Shown piece by piece: positions 33,671 to 48,122 of a stretch of DNA of 64,000 nt. The DNA is from DASZRZ01 sp963732925. Lineage in GTDB: Bacteria > Acidobacteriota > Terriglobia > Terriglobales > Acidobacteriaceae. How positions within the stretch are numbered: position 1 is the stretch's first letter; the number at the start of each line of letters is the position of its first letter. Under the pieces are notes generated by a model. The model had not been told where the DNA came from, searched no databases, and worked only from the letters and a program-made list of their open reading frames with translations. A program made the translations under genes and the position numbers. The stretch is from the NCBI GenBank assembly GCA_963732925.1, contig CAVTBJ010000010.1, positions 62,001 through 126,000 on the forward strand, in the 5' to 3' direction.

Positions 33671-34772
33671 GGGGCTTCGCTTCCTTGTCGGTTACGGCAT
33701 GGACTGCAAGTTCGATTGCCTGCCCGGAGAGCCGCTCTCCAGGGTAAACCCTTCCCTTCCACAGGAGGAGGCCGCGGCCGCTATGGGCGCGATGGGAGCG
33801 CAGCAGCAGCCAGGCAAACACCGGCAAGCCGGCGGGGGAGAGCGCGGCTTCCGGCAGACGAAAGCGGGCCCGCCGCATGCGCACCAGAAAGCCAATCGCA
33901 AGCAGCGCGGCCACGCCAAATCCGGCGGCGCTCCAGGCCGGACGGCGAGTGGCGAGGCCGGCGATGCCCAGCCCGGCTCCGGCGGCAGCGGCCAGAATTT
34001 CCGCGGCACGGCGGAGCGCCAGCCGAGGGGCATCGGGAAACAGCAAGGCCAAATTCTTTGTCCAGCCATCGCGCAATTCTTCGAAACTGCGATACATGCG
34101 CGCGCGAACCAGGTCTCCACCGTAGCGGAAGCGAATGCGCCGTCCCGACTGCTTCACCGCCCGCGCGAGTTCGACGTCTTCCAGCAGGGTGTGGGCCACG
34201 GCGGCATGTCCGCCCACGGCCTGGTAGGCATCGCGCCGGATCAGCAGATACTGACCGTTGGCGGCGGCGACGGGCGATGCCGGATCGCAGACGGCGGTGG
34301 AGCGATAGCGGCTTGCCAGCTCGGCGAAGACCACCGGCATAACGGCCCTTTCCCAGAAGCCGCGCACCTCCTGCCGCGGAGAATAGGAAAGCAGCGCGAC
34401 GCTGTGCTCGCGGGCTTCCGCCAGAGCCCGCGCCAGCGATTCCGGCTGGTGGACCGTATCGGCGTCGGTGAACAGCAGCCACTCGCCGCGGGCGGCATCG
34501 GCGCCAGCCTGGGCGGCATTGCATTTGCCGGAGTATTCGGGGACGAGGGGACCGGCAGACAAAACGCGTATTCCGGGAAAACTGGCGGCAATGGAGCGGG
34601 TAGCGTCCGTAGAAGCGTCATCCACTACCAGGATTTCCAAGGCCACGCCACGCTGGCGAACCAGCGATGCCAGACAATCTCCCAGGCATGCCTGTTCATT
34701 GCGCGCCGGAACGATGATGGAGACCAGCGGGCTGTGCCGCCCCGGAACCGCCTTCCGCTGCAAGAGCTTCAA
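33645..34772 (-). CDS. Family 2 glycosyltransferase, membrane-associated (HpnB/CrtQ-like)
   Basis: The 375-residue protein has a GT-A fold: VSIIVPARNEQACLGDCLAS, LEILVVDDASTDATRSI, SGKCNAAQAGADAARGEWLL, the DxD in FTDADTVHQP, the acceptor region VAAANGQYLLIRRDAYQAVG and the ED-x-ELARAVKQSGRR catalytic segment. It ends with two hydrophobic stretches (AAAGAGLGIAGLA and FGVAALLAIGFLVRM). It is the first gene of the operon leading to the PTPS pair and folE, a striking combination that raises the possibility of a glycosylated pterin. It could equally be a lipid glycosyltransferase. Confidence 0.85.
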   Translation of the reverse strand: MKLLQRKAVPGRHSPLVSIIVPARNEQACLGDCLASLVRQRGVALEILVVDDASTDATRSIAASFPGIRVLSAGPLVPEYSGKCNAAQAGADAARGEWLLFTDADTVHQPESLARALAEAREHSVALLSYSPRQEVRGFWERAVMPVVFAELASRYRSTAVCDPASPVAAANGQYLLIRRDAYQAVGGHAAVAHTLLEDVELARAVKQSGRRIRFRYGGDLVRARMYRSFEELRDGWTKNLALLFPDAPRLALRRAAEILAAAAGAGLGIAGLATRRPAWSAAGFGVAALLAIGFLVRMRRARFRLPEAALSPAGLPVFAWLLLRSHRAHSGRGLLLWKGRVYPGERLSGQAIELAVHAVTDKEAKPHGLLDPQV

Positions 34773-34986
34773 TCATGGATCGCCAAGCATCCCATTATAA
34801 ATACCTGGCATTCCCGGGCTGCGCAGCGCGGTCGTGCATCTCCGTCCGAATGGCCTTCGGGCTTATGCTGGGGATGAGCGGATTTCCCACTCGCTTGGGA
34901 TGACGCCTCAAAAGGATGTGCTTTTTGCTCATTTTCCTGAAGCAGCAGTGCCCGGCTGTTCCTGTATCATGAAAGATGTGAGGGCC

Positions 34987-35487
34987 ATGCGTCGCAGCCG
35001 GATCTGGATGTCGTTCCCGCTCCTTTTGGTGCTTGCGGGCTGCTACAGCGGCTCCCGGCCGCCACGTATTGGAGAGTCCGCCCCCAACTTCACGGTGCAG
35101 GATTCCGAGCGGAAGGTGACGCTCAGCGATTTCGAGGCCAGGTGGTGGTGCTGAACTTCTGGGCCAGCTGGTGCCCACCATGCGTGGAAGAGACGCCTTC
35201 CCTGGTCGACATGCAGAAGCGCCTGAAGGACCGGGGCGTGACGGTTCTGGCAGTCAGCGTCGACGAAGACGGAGCGCCTATCATCGTTTTCTGGCAGAGC
35301 ACCAGATCCACGACTGCTCACGATGCGCGATCCCAGGAAAAGGCAGCTCCCTTTCGGGACCAACATGTGGCCGGAAACCTACATCATCGACCAAAACGGC
35401 GTCGTGCGCCGCAAATTCATCGGCGCGGTGCAGTGGAACCAGCCCGACATCCTCGCCTATCTGCAAACCTGGCCGGACCGAAGCTGA
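34987..35487 (+). pseudogene. TlpA/ResA-like thioredoxin lipoprotein, frameshifted
   Basis: A lipoprotein signal (SFPLLLVLAGC, lipobox LAGC) leads to a thioredoxin-fold domain: GESAPNFTVQDSERKVTLSD, then in another frame VVVLNFWASWCPPCVEETPS with the WCPPC redox motif and VTVLAVSVDEDG. The end is in yet another shift: MWPETYIIDQNGVVRRKFIG, finishing with AYLQTWPDRS at 35487. At least three single-base indels (near 35136, 35275 and 35315) break it, with conserved sequence on each side. It is a periplasmic thiol-disulphide protein next to a copper locus. Sequence error is as likely as decay. Confidence 0.75.
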
Positions 35488-35545
35488 CGTCGAGTGGCCA
35501 GACTTCGCCTATCCGCCAGAAAGCTCCCAGCGCGGAGTAAGCGGC

Positions 35546-35776
35546 TCATCGCCGCAGGTCGGTCAGGCGGCGGTCATATTCTTCTTTCTCAATTTCGCCG
35601 CGCGCGTAGCGCCGTTTCAGTATCTGCTCGGGTGAGTCTTCGGTTCCTCCCAGGGATGTCCTGCTCGAACCTGCCCGCATGAGAAACCACAGCACCGCTA
35701 CGATCAGGAGCAGCCAGAACAGCCACATGAAGCCTAGATGTCCCCATCCCCATCCGTTCCAGTAATGCCAGGGCAT
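35546..35776 (-). CDS. Small SHOCT-domain membrane protein
   Basis: The 76-residue protein begins with an aromatic membrane helix (GHLGFMWLFWLLLIVAVLWF). It ends with a SHOCT domain (PEQILKRRYARGEIEKEEYD), the short C-terminal oligomerisation-type motif common in small metal-stress proteins. It lies just downstream of the P1B ATPase in the same direction and is probably the third gene of the csoR-ATPase operon. Its exact role is unknown. Confidence 0.85.
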   Translation of the reverse strand: MPWHYWNGWGWGHLGFMWLFWLLLIVAVLWFLMRAGSSRTSLGGTEDSPEQILKRRYARGEIEKEEYDRRLTDLRR

Positions 35777-35817
35777 TGTTCACCTCTCTAGCCTAGATTC
35801 CATCACAATTTAGCGGT

Positions 35818-38573
<2,756 letters not shown>

Positions 38574-38584
<11 letters not shown>

Positions 38585-38903
38585 GCTTGTAAAACAGAGC
38601 CGTCAATTCCTCGTAGGTACGTGCCGCGCGGGCCGGGTCTCCGGAGCGAATGGCGTTGGTGGCGCAGTGCTCCAGGTGGTTGCGCAGCAGCAGTTGTCCT
38701 ACGGCGCGCAGCGATTCATGAACCGCGGAGAGCTGCTCCAGGACATCGGGACAGTAGCGCTCCTCTTCCACCATGCGCTGCAGCCCGCGCACCTGGCCCT
38801 CGATGCGGCGCAGGCGCAGCAGCATGCGGCGCTTGGTCTGTTCTCCGACTTCGTCGGCCTTGCGCGCCAGCGCTGCTGAGGAGTTCTTCACCTGAGTCTT
38901 CAC
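38574..38903 (-). CDS. csoR: CsoR-family copper-sensing transcriptional repressor
   Basis: The 109-residue all-helical regulator has the family core LRRIEGQVRGLQRMVEEERY and the copper-binding triad Cys51 (RYCPDVLEQL), His76 and Cys80 (LLRNHLEHC), matching Cys-His-Cys of CsoR rather than the FrmR or RcnR ligand sets. It binds DNA without Cu(I) and releases it on copper binding. It overlaps the ATPase gene by 11 bases. Its start lies 2 bases from a strong palindromic operator, so the operon is probably autoregulated. Confidence 0.93.
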
Positions 38904-38904
38904 T

Positions 38905-38923
38905 TATACCCCCTAGGGGTATA
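38905..38923. promoter_or_regulatory. CsoR operator
   Basis: TATACCCC-CTA-GGGGTATA is a near-perfect palindrome with the A/T-flanked C-run/G-run of known CsoR sites. It abuts the csoR start codon and is followed on the other side by an AT-rich TGTATAAAA stretch that could hold a -10-like element. It lies in the divergent gap shared with the gene at 39065, which may also be regulated. Confidence 0.85.
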
Positions 38924-39064
38924 GTGTATAAAAAGGCTCTGGCGCATGCAAGGCGATCGCGGCGGAGCCCGCACCGGGGTTTTTCGCAGGCGACGCATGA
39001 CCGGCGGCAGCTCGCCGATGCGCGGCCTCTCCCGCTGTGATATTTTCTAGGCGAGAGGAACTCG

Positions 39065-39292
39065 ATGACAATCGTGGACGTCACGTTCGGCTACAACCAA
39101 CCGCCCACCCCGGCGACGCTGCGGGCCATCCAGGGACTGCGCGAGGTGTACGGCATACGCCGCATCCGCTTTGAGGAGCGGGAACGCACGGTGCGCGTGG
39201 AGTACGACGCCTCCCGCCTGAGCGAACCCGTTGTGACCGGGCTGTTGCGCCGCAGCGGGCTGGACCTGGGCGAGAAGCTTTCCCTGGTCTGA
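39065..39292 (+). CDS. Small HMA-like fold protein without a metal motif
   Basis: The 75-residue protein shows the beta-alpha-beta-beta-alpha-beta rhythm of a heavy-metal-associated domain: MTIVDVTFGYNQPPTPATLR, VYGIRRIRFEERERTVRVEY, then LSEPVVTGLLRRSGLDL. The loop that normally holds CxxC reads YNQPPT, so classic Cu(I) coordination is missing. It is divergent from csoR across the operator. A role as an HMA-like adaptor or an unrelated ferredoxin-like domain are both possible. Confidence 0.6.
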   Translation: MTIVDVTFGYNQPPTPATLRAIQGLREVYGIRRIRFEERERTVRVEYDASRLSEPVVTGLLRRSGLDLGEKLSLV

Positions 39293-39317
39293 TCCTCCCG
39301 TAGTCTTGCGATCCGGC

Positions 39318-39929
39318 ATGCGCATCTTCGTTGGACTTGATATCACCCCGGAAATTCGCCAGTCGATCCGCACGTTCCTGGACAGCATGCGGCCGTATGC
39401 CCCGGAGGCAAAGTGGGTTGCGGCGGAGTCTCTTCATATCACCCTGAAGTTCCTCGGGGAGCAGCCAGGAGAGCGGGTCGACGAAATCCACCGCGCCCTC
39501 GCCCGGGTTCCAGGAAGCGGATTCGAAGTCAGCTTCCGGAACTGCGGGTTCTTTCCTTCGGCCGGCCGCTCGGCGCGGGTCTTCTGGATTGGAGTTGAAG
39601 CCGGGGAGCGACTGCGCGAACTGGCGCAGAACATCGACGAAGTCATGGAGCAGTTCGGCATCGCGCGCGAGAAAGGGTACACGCCCCACCTCACGCTGGC
39701 GCGGGCGAGGCCGGAGCCGCGGGGACAGGAACGGTCTCCCCTGGCCAGGCGACGGGGCTCGGGACCACAGTTCCTGGAGCTGCAGTCGGAACTTGCGAAG
39801 GTTCCTGTGCCGGAGTTCGGTACAATGACGGCCCGGGAGTTTTTTCTGTACCAGAGCCAGCTTTCGCCGAAGGGGGCGCGGTATAGCAAGATTGCGCGGT
39901 TTGCGCTGGAAGGAGGCGTGATCGTTTAG
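39318..39929 (+). CDS. thpR: RNA 2',3'-cyclic phosphodiesterase (2H phosphoesterase)
   Basis: The 203-residue enzyme of the LigT/ThpR family has both HxT motifs: HITLKFLG near residue 41 and HLTLARAR near residue 123. The surrounding RIFVGLDITPEIRQSI and GFFPSAGRSARVFWIGV are typical. It opens 2',3'-cyclic phosphates on RNA ends. The ATG at 39318 is used because family similarity starts at MRIFVGLD. It is followed after 48 bases by plsY, with no clear functional tie. Confidence 0.92.
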   Translation: MRIFVGLDITPEIRQSIRTFLDSMRPYAPEAKWVAAESLHITLKFLGEQPGERVDEIHRALARVPGSGFEVSFRNCGFFPSAGRSARVFWIGVEAGERLRELAQNIDEVMEQFGIAREKGYTPHLTLARARPEPRGQERSPLARRRGSGPQFLELQSELAKVPVPEFGTMTAREFFLYQSQLSPKGARYSKIARFALEGGVIV

Positions 39930-39977
39930 CGTTCCGCTTCTGGCCCGCGGCCGGTGCATAGACTTCGCGACAGCTCC

Positions 39978-40649
39978 ATGAGCACAGTGCTTATCTTCGG
40001 TGTCGTAGTTCCCTACCTGCTGGGGTCGATTCCCTTCGGGTATCTCCTGGTGCGGATTTTCCGCGGGGAGGATGTGCGGAACCTGGGCAGCGGGAACATT
40101 GGAGCCACCAACGTCGCGCGAAAGTCTCCGGCATTGGGAATTGCGACCCTGGCGCTGGACGCTCTCAAGGGATTTCTGGCGGTGGGGACCGCGCTGACGC
40201 TGGCTCCCGCGATGCATGCAACGGTGGCGGCAACGGGCGGCATGGCGGCGCAAGCCGCCTCTTGGGAGAACCCGGTGCCGGCGCTGGCGGCTGTATTTGC
40301 CATCCTGGGACATATGTTTCCCGTGTGGTTGAGGTTCAAGGGAGGCAAGGGAGTCGCCACGGGGGTAGGAGCATTTCTGGCCCTGGCGCCGAAAGCGGTG
40401 GTGATGGTGCTGCTGATCTTTGTCGCCGTGGTGGCGCTCTCGCGCTATGTTTCGCTGGGCTCGATTGCGGCTACGGCGGCGTTTCCGGCCATGGTGTGGC
40501 TGCTCTACCGCTACGAGGCGGGACCGCTGGTGATGGCAGCGGTGCTGGCCGCCGCCGTGCTTATCATTTACAAGCACAAGGAAAACATCCGGCGTCTACT
40601 GGCGGGGACCGAGAATCGTTTTGAACTCAAGCGCGGAGCGAAAGCGTGA
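39978..40649 (+). CDS. plsY: Acyl-phosphate:glycerol-3-phosphate acyltransferase
   Basis: This integral membrane enzyme makes lysophosphatidic acid, the first step of phospholipid synthesis, from acyl-phosphate. The 223-residue protein has about six helices and the three PlsY signature loops: GSIPFGYLLVR, LGSGNIGATNVAR and FPVWLRFKGGKGVATGVG. It overlaps the GTG of gpsA by 4 bases (GTGA). The shared unit is logical because gpsA makes the glycerol-3-phosphate substrate. Confidence 0.95.
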   Translation: MSTVLIFGVVVPYLLGSIPFGYLLVRIFRGEDVRNLGSGNIGATNVARKSPALGIATLALDALKGFLAVGTALTLAPAMHATVAATGGMAAQAASWENPVPALAAVFAILGHMFPVWLRFKGGKGVATGVGAFLALAPKAVVMVLLIFVAVVALSRYVSLGSIAATAAFPAMVWLLYRYEAGPLVMAAVLAAAVLIIYKHKENIRRLLAGTENRFELKRGAKA

Positions 40650-41666
40650 GCGAAATCGCCATCATCGGCGGCGGCGCCTGGGGCACGGCTCTTTCCATTG
40701 TGCTCACCCGCAAAAATACCCACCGGGTGCGGCTCTGGGCCTACGAAACGGAAGTTGCCCAAGCCATTAACCGGCACCGCCATAATGACTTATTTCTTCC
40801 CGGCTTTGAAGTTCCCGCCGCCGTGCGCGCCACCAACGACCTGGGGGATGCGGTGGCGGGGGCGCAGGTTCTGGTGAGCGTGATGCCGTCCCATCACTGC
40901 CGCCAGCTCTTCCGGCAGATGCTTCCCTTCCTGCGGCCGGACATGCTGATCGTGAGCGCCACCAAGGGACTGGAGAACGACTCCCTGATGCGCATGTCGC
41001 AGATCATCCCGGAGGTGCTGGGGGAAGGCGGAATCGCACGACCCCGGCTTGGCGGCGTTGAGCGGTCCCTCGTTCGCGGTGGAGGTGGCGCGCGGCGATC
41101 CCACGGCGGTAACCGTGGCGTCGCCGGATGCGGAATTGGCTTGTATTGTGCAGCGCGAGTTCAGCGATCCCGGATTCCGCGTCTACACCAACGGCGACCT
41201 TGTAGGGGTGGAACTGGGGGGAGCGCTGAAGAATGTAATTGCCATTGCCGCGGGCGTATGCGACGGCCTGCAGCTTGGGCACAATACAGTTGCGGCGCTG
41301 ATTACGCGCGGCCTGGCGGAAATGACCCGCCTGGCGACCGCCTGCGGCTCCCAGGCCGAGACCATGGCCGGACTTGCCGGTCTGGGCGATCTGGTGCTGA
41401 CCTGCACCGGGGGGCTTTCACGCAACCGCAGCGTAGGCGTGGAATTGGGACGCGGCCGCAAGCTGCCGGACATTATCGCCGGCATGCACGGCAAAGTGGC
41501 GGAAGGTGTCCTGACGACGAATGCTGCGGTTGGACTCGCCCATCGTTACCAGGCGGAAATGCCCATCACCGGACAGATGCATGCCATCCTGAACGAAGGC
41601 AAGCCGCCCCGCAGCGCCATCCAGGAACTGATGACGCGGCCCGGGACCAGGGAACTCTGGACCTGA
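40646..41666 (+). pseudogene. gpsA: Glycerol-3-phosphate dehydrogenase [NAD(P)+], one frameshift
   Basis: The N-terminal half (EIAIIGGGAWGTALSIVLT, then VSATKGLENDSLMRMSQIIP) is in one frame. The rest (LAALSGPSFAVEVARGDPTA, LGGALKNVIAIAAGVCDGL, LAGLGDLVLTCTGGLSRN) is in another and ends at 41666. Removing one base near 41039 restores a full enzyme of about 339 residues. GpsA is normally essential for phospholipid synthesis and no second copy is seen here, so a sequence error is likely. The gene is coupled to plsY. Confidence 0.88.
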
Positions 41667-41865
41667 CGGCGCTCAGGCCGCCAGCTTCAGCTCGCGCAAC
41701 TGGCCGACATCTGTGGTGCAGAAGTTCCGCACGATGTGGACCGCTCCCCTGGTCATACTGCAAACGGGATGAAGCCTCAGGGTGGGATGATGCCCGCGGG
41801 GAGTTCGGGAGGCGCGGGAAGTGCTATTCTGCCCCTACCCTCAGCCCAGGAGGCGCTTCGCCGGA

Positions 41866-42453
41866 ATGCCCCAAGAGGTCGAAATCAAATTTCCGCTGAC
41901 CGACAAGCCTGCTCTGGAACGCAAGCTTCGCCGTTTGGGATTTCGCCGACTCACCCCGGAGACTTACGAAGCCAATATTCTTTACGATCTGCCGGGAAAC
42001 GCCCTACGGCGGCGCGGGCAATTGTTGCGCCTGCGGCACTACGGCGACTCCTGGACTCTCACCCACAAGGCCCGGGCCGCCCGGGGGGCGCGCCATAAGT
42101 CGCGCATGGAGCGCGAAGTGCGGGTGGCGGACGGAGCAGCCCTGGCGGGAATTCTGGAGGCGCTGGGATTTGCTCCGGTGTTTCGCTACGAAAAGTTTCG
42201 CAGCGAATGGGGCGACGAGCAGGGACATGTGGTGCTGGACCGGACCCCGATTGGAAACTATGGAGAGATTGAGGGGCCCGCGCGCTGGATCGACAGCCTG
42301 GCCGGCAAGCTGGATATCAAGTCAAGCTGCTATATAACATTAAGTTACAGCGAACTCTTCGAGCAATGGAAGAGGCGGAATCGCAGCCCCGCGAAGGAGA
42401 TGACCTTCCGCGCTGTCGGCGGCAAGGGAGCGGGCGGTGCGGGGCCAAGATGA
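41866..42453 (+). CDS. CYTH-domain protein (class IV adenylate cyclase / triphosphatase fold)
   Basis: The 195-residue protein starts after an AGGAGG site. It has the N-terminal EVEIKFPL (ExExK) signature of the CYTH tunnel fold, then LLRLRHYGDSWTLTHKA, a REVRVADG strand, and acidic VVLDRTPIGNYGEIEG near the end. CYTH enzymes act on triphosphate substrates with divalent metal: adenylate cyclase, thiamine triphosphatase or inorganic triphosphatase. The CyaB-like form is closest in layout, but the reaction cannot be fixed from sequence alone. Confidence 0.85.
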   Translation: MPQEVEIKFPLTDKPALERKLRRLGFRRLTPETYEANILYDLPGNALRRRGQLLRLRHYGDSWTLTHKARAARGARHKSRMEREVRVADGAALAGILEALGFAPVFRYEKFRSEWGDEQGHVVLDRTPIGNYGEIEGPARWIDSLAGKLDIKSSCYITLSYSELFEQWKRRNRSPAKEMTFRAVGGKGAGGAGPR

Positions 42454-42620
42454 GAAACTCCCGGGGCGAGACGCAGACGGCTGCTCCGCCGCCGCAGTTT
42501 TGTCCGGCTAGCGCAACCGCAGACCCAAAACACTCCATCCTAGCTCTGAGTTGCCGTCGAAACATGAAGAACATGGGGATGCGCAAGCAGCGGGTTGCGC
42601 TCCCGTTCAGGAACCGACCA

Positions 42621-43034
42621 ATGAAAACCGATCCCCGAACGCCTGAATACCGGGAAACATTACGTGCGGTGGTTGAGGCATTGCTGCGTGCCACCGCCGA
42701 TAGCCGCTTGCCGGCGCTCAGCGCGGAAGAGATCCATCATTGGCTCATGCATCTGACGCTGGAAGACGTACGCGAAGCCCATGATTCTCTCCTGGTCTCG
42801 ACTTCTCTGCTCTCGAGTGCGACGGCAGGGGAAGGGCCGGAACTCCCCGAGATGGCAGCCTCCACCCCGGCCGGGCAGACCTGCGCCGGTTGCGGGACCC
42901 AGCTTCCGGGGCCGGCCAAGTTCTGTCCAGAATGCGGGCGGACAGTAGCAGGAGCGCGGCTCTGCATCAACTGCAACGCTCACCTGCAGGAGAACGCGAA
43001 CTTCTGCTCCTCCTGCGGTTTTCGGGCAAGCTGA
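42621..43034 (+). CDS. Double zinc-ribbon protein
   Basis: From the ATG at 42621 the 137-residue protein has a helical N-terminal region (RETLRAVVEALLRATADSRL, then LSAEEIHHWLMHLTLEDVRE). After a flexible linker come two four-Cys zinc ribbons: CAGCGTQLPGPAKFCPECG and CINCNAHLQENANFCSSCG. Such ribbons often tether soluble proteins to partners. The frame is open upstream to 42366, but that part overlaps the CYTH gene. Function is unknown. Confidence 0.7.
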   Translation: MKTDPRTPEYRETLRAVVEALLRATADSRLPALSAEEIHHWLMHLTLEDVREAHDSLLVSTSLLSSATAGEGPELPEMAASTPAGQTCAGCGTQLPGPAKFCPECGRTVAGARLCINCNAHLQENANFCSSCGFRAS

Positions 43035-43061
43035 GCTAACCGCCAGTCATTCAGCCCGCAA

Positions 43062-43535
43062 TCAGAGGCTGACGGCCTTTTGCAGTCCGGCATGGGCAGC
43101 GGCCGTGCCCCGGCTCTCCTGGTATCCTTCGACCCCGTAATAGAGGGCCCGCTCAAAGAACTGAGTGAGGCCCTGCATGAGTTCGAGTTCGCCATAAAGC
43201 TCCAGTGCCCGCCCGGAAAGGCCTTGCCTCTGGAGAAACGCCCAGAGGTTTTCCCGTGACAGGACCAGCGCCCAAACGTACTCGGAAAGGGGGATGCCCT
43301 GCGCCGAGCGCTTCATGCCGATGCGTTTGTAGTGGAGTTCGACGTCGCCTTCGGTCTTGGAGAGCAACCACTCTCCCAGATTGCGATATACCTCGATGGC
43401 TGAATTCTGCAGCTCCGCCGCGGGAACCTGCCGAAAATGAGTTGTCCGGGAGGAAGTGCGCAGCTTGTCTGTCAGGGCCCGAGCCAGCTGTTCCGCATTT
43501 TCTTCGACCAAATGAATAAGATTAAGACCTAACAT
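43062..43535 (-). CDS. RsbRD N-terminal-domain protein (stressosome-type sensor-like)
   Basis: The 157-residue protein begins at 43535 after a GGGAGG site. It is a single helical domain: HLVEENAEQLARALTDKLRT, then EVYRNLGEWLLSKTEGDVEL, KRSAQGIPLSEYVWALVLSR and ELMQGLTQFFERALYYGVEG. The pattern matches the RsbRD_N domain that normally sits in front of a STAS domain in RsbR/RsbS-type regulators. Here the STAS part is absent, so it may act in trans or as a sensor. The STAS/kinase pair at 20 kb is a possible but unproven partner. Confidence 0.75.
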   Translation of the reverse strand: MLGLNLIHLVEENAEQLARALTDKLRTSSRTTHFRQVPAAELQNSAIEVYRNLGEWLLSKTEGDVELHYKRIGMKRSAQGIPLSEYVWALVLSRENLWAFLQRQGLSGRALELYGELELMQGLTQFFERALYYGVEGYQESRGTAAAHAGLQKAVSL

Positions 43536-43712
43536 CCTTACGCCTCCCTTTATTCGATGCAAAAAGGGACCCTCGAGAGGCAATATCTATCGCGAGACGA
43601 TATACCTAACCGCACCAGGGTCTACTGCCATATTTGCGTAACTTACAGCCAGAACAACAAAAAGAAAAATCGAAAATGCCGCACACGCGCATCGGGAAAA
43701 GCGGGGCAACTT

Positions 43713-46599
<2,887 letters not shown>

Positions 46600-46806
46600 A
46601 GGAAATCCTGCCTGTGCCCGGCCTACGCCGGGTACCTGAACCCCTACCCCATTAGTATAAGCGGAGAGCGCGGGCCGCGCCCCCGGCATCGCCAATGAGA
46701 GGGCTAACCCATTAGATGCTGTGGGTTTCCGGGCGTCGCAAGGAAGCAAGCCGGCGGCGTTCGGCCTCCGCTGGCGGTGGTTCCGCTGTGAGGTGCTCCC
46801 GAGCTC

Positions 46807-47922
46807 TCATTGAAATGCTTCCTTGTTCACCACAAAGGGCATTTTGGTGAGGTCGCCGCCGTAGTTCCCTTCCAGGACATCGATCAAGCCCTGCACGGCC
46901 CTGCCGGACATGCCCTTGCTGGGGTCCGGGGAGAGACGGGTCTCGCGGGCGGCGCTGCCGAAATGGGGATAGAGGCGGCAGCGGTCCTCGATGGCGGGAT
47001 CGCGGAGCGGAGAGTCGGGAGGGAGAGGCTCCTTCTCGTAGACATCGAGGGCAGCGCCTCCGATCCAGCGCTCCTTGAGCGCCCTGGCCAGGGCAGCTTC
47101 ATCCACCACCGGCCCACGAGAGGTATTCACCAGGAATGCCGTCGGCTTCATCAGCTTCAAGGTTTGCTCGTTGAACATGTGGTACGTGGGAGTGGGGCTT
47201 TCGCCGGGGCGGGTGAGAGGCACGTGAATGCTGACAAAATCGGCGCCGGCCAGGGCCTCCGGCAGAGGAACAACCTTAATCCAGGTGCGCTCGCGGACCA
47301 GGCCGCGGCTGAAACGAAAATCTTTTTCTTCCTGGATGGCAGAGACAAACTCCCGATTCGCCTGCCTGGGGCTGTAGCACAGGATGTTCATGTCGAAACC
47401 GGAGCACTTCTTGATCATTGCCTGCCCAATGCGGCCCGTACCGATGACGGCGATGGTTTTCCCGGTGACCTCCTCGCCCAAGAATGGCAGGTACAGGTGC
47501 CAGGTGCCCCAACGGTTCTCGCGCACGATTTTCTCGGTCTCCCACAGGCGCCGGGCCAGAGCGCCCAGCATGAAGAAGGCAAACTCGGCGGTCGTGTCAG
47601 TCAGGACGTCGGGAGTGTTGGTGAAGGGAATGCGGAAGCGGTTGGCGTCCGCGCGCTTGATGTTATCGACTCCCACCGAAACCTGAGAGACCACTTTGAG
47701 GTTCGCAGCCGCTCCCGCCTCGAAGACGTCAGCGTCCACCGAGTCGCGCAGCACCGTAATGAGCCCGTCGATGCCGGAGCGCACCTTCTCCAGCAGCAGC
47801 TTCCTGGGAGGCGCTTCCGGACCCGGGTACACCTCAACTTCGTAACCCCGCTGGCGGAGCACATCCACGGACGGACCAATGTCACAGGTGATAAATACGC
47901 GAAAATGATGGTTGTTGGGCAT
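46807..47922 (-). CDS. D-2-hydroxyacid dehydrogenase, NAD(P)-dependent
   Basis: The 371-residue cytoplasmic enzyme has the Rossmann motif AVIGTGRIGQAMI (about residues 158-170) and the catalytic set of the D-isomer family: Arg in VNTSRGPVVDEAAL, Glu in ALDVYEKEP and His in YPHFGSAARE. The closest style is glyoxylate/hydroxypyruvate reductase or phosphoglycerate-dehydrogenase-like enzymes. Residues about 185-215 (EEKDFRFSRGLVRERTW) look like an insertion compared with short family members. The substrate is not determinable. It stands alone upstream of a repeat-bearing gap. Confidence 0.88.
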   Translation of the reverse strand: MPNNHHFRVFITCDIGPSVDVLRQRGYEVEVYPGPEAPPRKLLLEKVRSGIDGLITVLRDSVDADVFEAGAAANLKVVSQVSVGVDNIKRADANRFRIPFTNTPDVLTDTTAEFAFFMLGALARRLWETEKIVRENRWGTWHLYLPFLGEEVTGKTIAVIGTGRIGQAMIKKCSGFDMNILCYSPRQANREFVSAIQEEKDFRFSRGLVRERTWIKVVPLPEALAGADFVSIHVPLTRPGESPTPTYHMFNEQTLKLMKPTAFLVNTSRGPVVDEAALARALKERWIGGAALDVYEKEPLPPDSPLRDPAIEDRCRLYPHFGSAARETRLSPDPSKGMSGRAVQGLIDVLEGNYGGDLTKMPFVVNKEAFQ

Positions 47923-48017
47923 AGGGTTGTTCTCAGAAACCGTTCAGGTTAGCAGAAACACCACGCCATGACACAGAGCAGAGACGTAGGGGAAGAAGAT
48001 CTTACGGCTGCGGAAAA

Positions 48018-48122
48018 ACCTAATCGAACCACCTCAGCGGCTAAAGCCGCCATTTCGATTCGGCCATTGAACGCAGTCCTGAAAGGACTGAGCCGCCGGT
48101 TTTGGGTGTTTTCAGCAACCTG
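48018..48122. repeat. Dispersed composite hairpin module, single copy
   Basis: The block contains CCTCAGCGGCTAAAGCCGCC, then ATTTCGATTCGGCC, the hairpin CAGTCCTGAAAGGACTG, GAGCCGCCGG and a TTTTGGGTGTTTTCAGCAACC tail. It is the same module as the three copies in the 190-bp tandem repeat at 54.4 kb, with compensatory changes in the second hairpin (CAGTCC...GGACTG instead of CAGGCC...GGCCTG). It fills part of the 47923-48240 gap; nothing else was recognised there. Confidence 0.85.

Noticed and set aside
40646..41666. Programmed ribosomal frameshift in gpsA
   Set aside because: No slippery heptamer or downstream pseudoknot is evident, and the family never uses recoding; a sequence error is simpler.
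41672..41755. 27-codon reverse ORF after gpsA (MTRGAVHIVRNF start)
   Set aside because: Too short, no ribosome-binding site and no recognisable family; kept as background.
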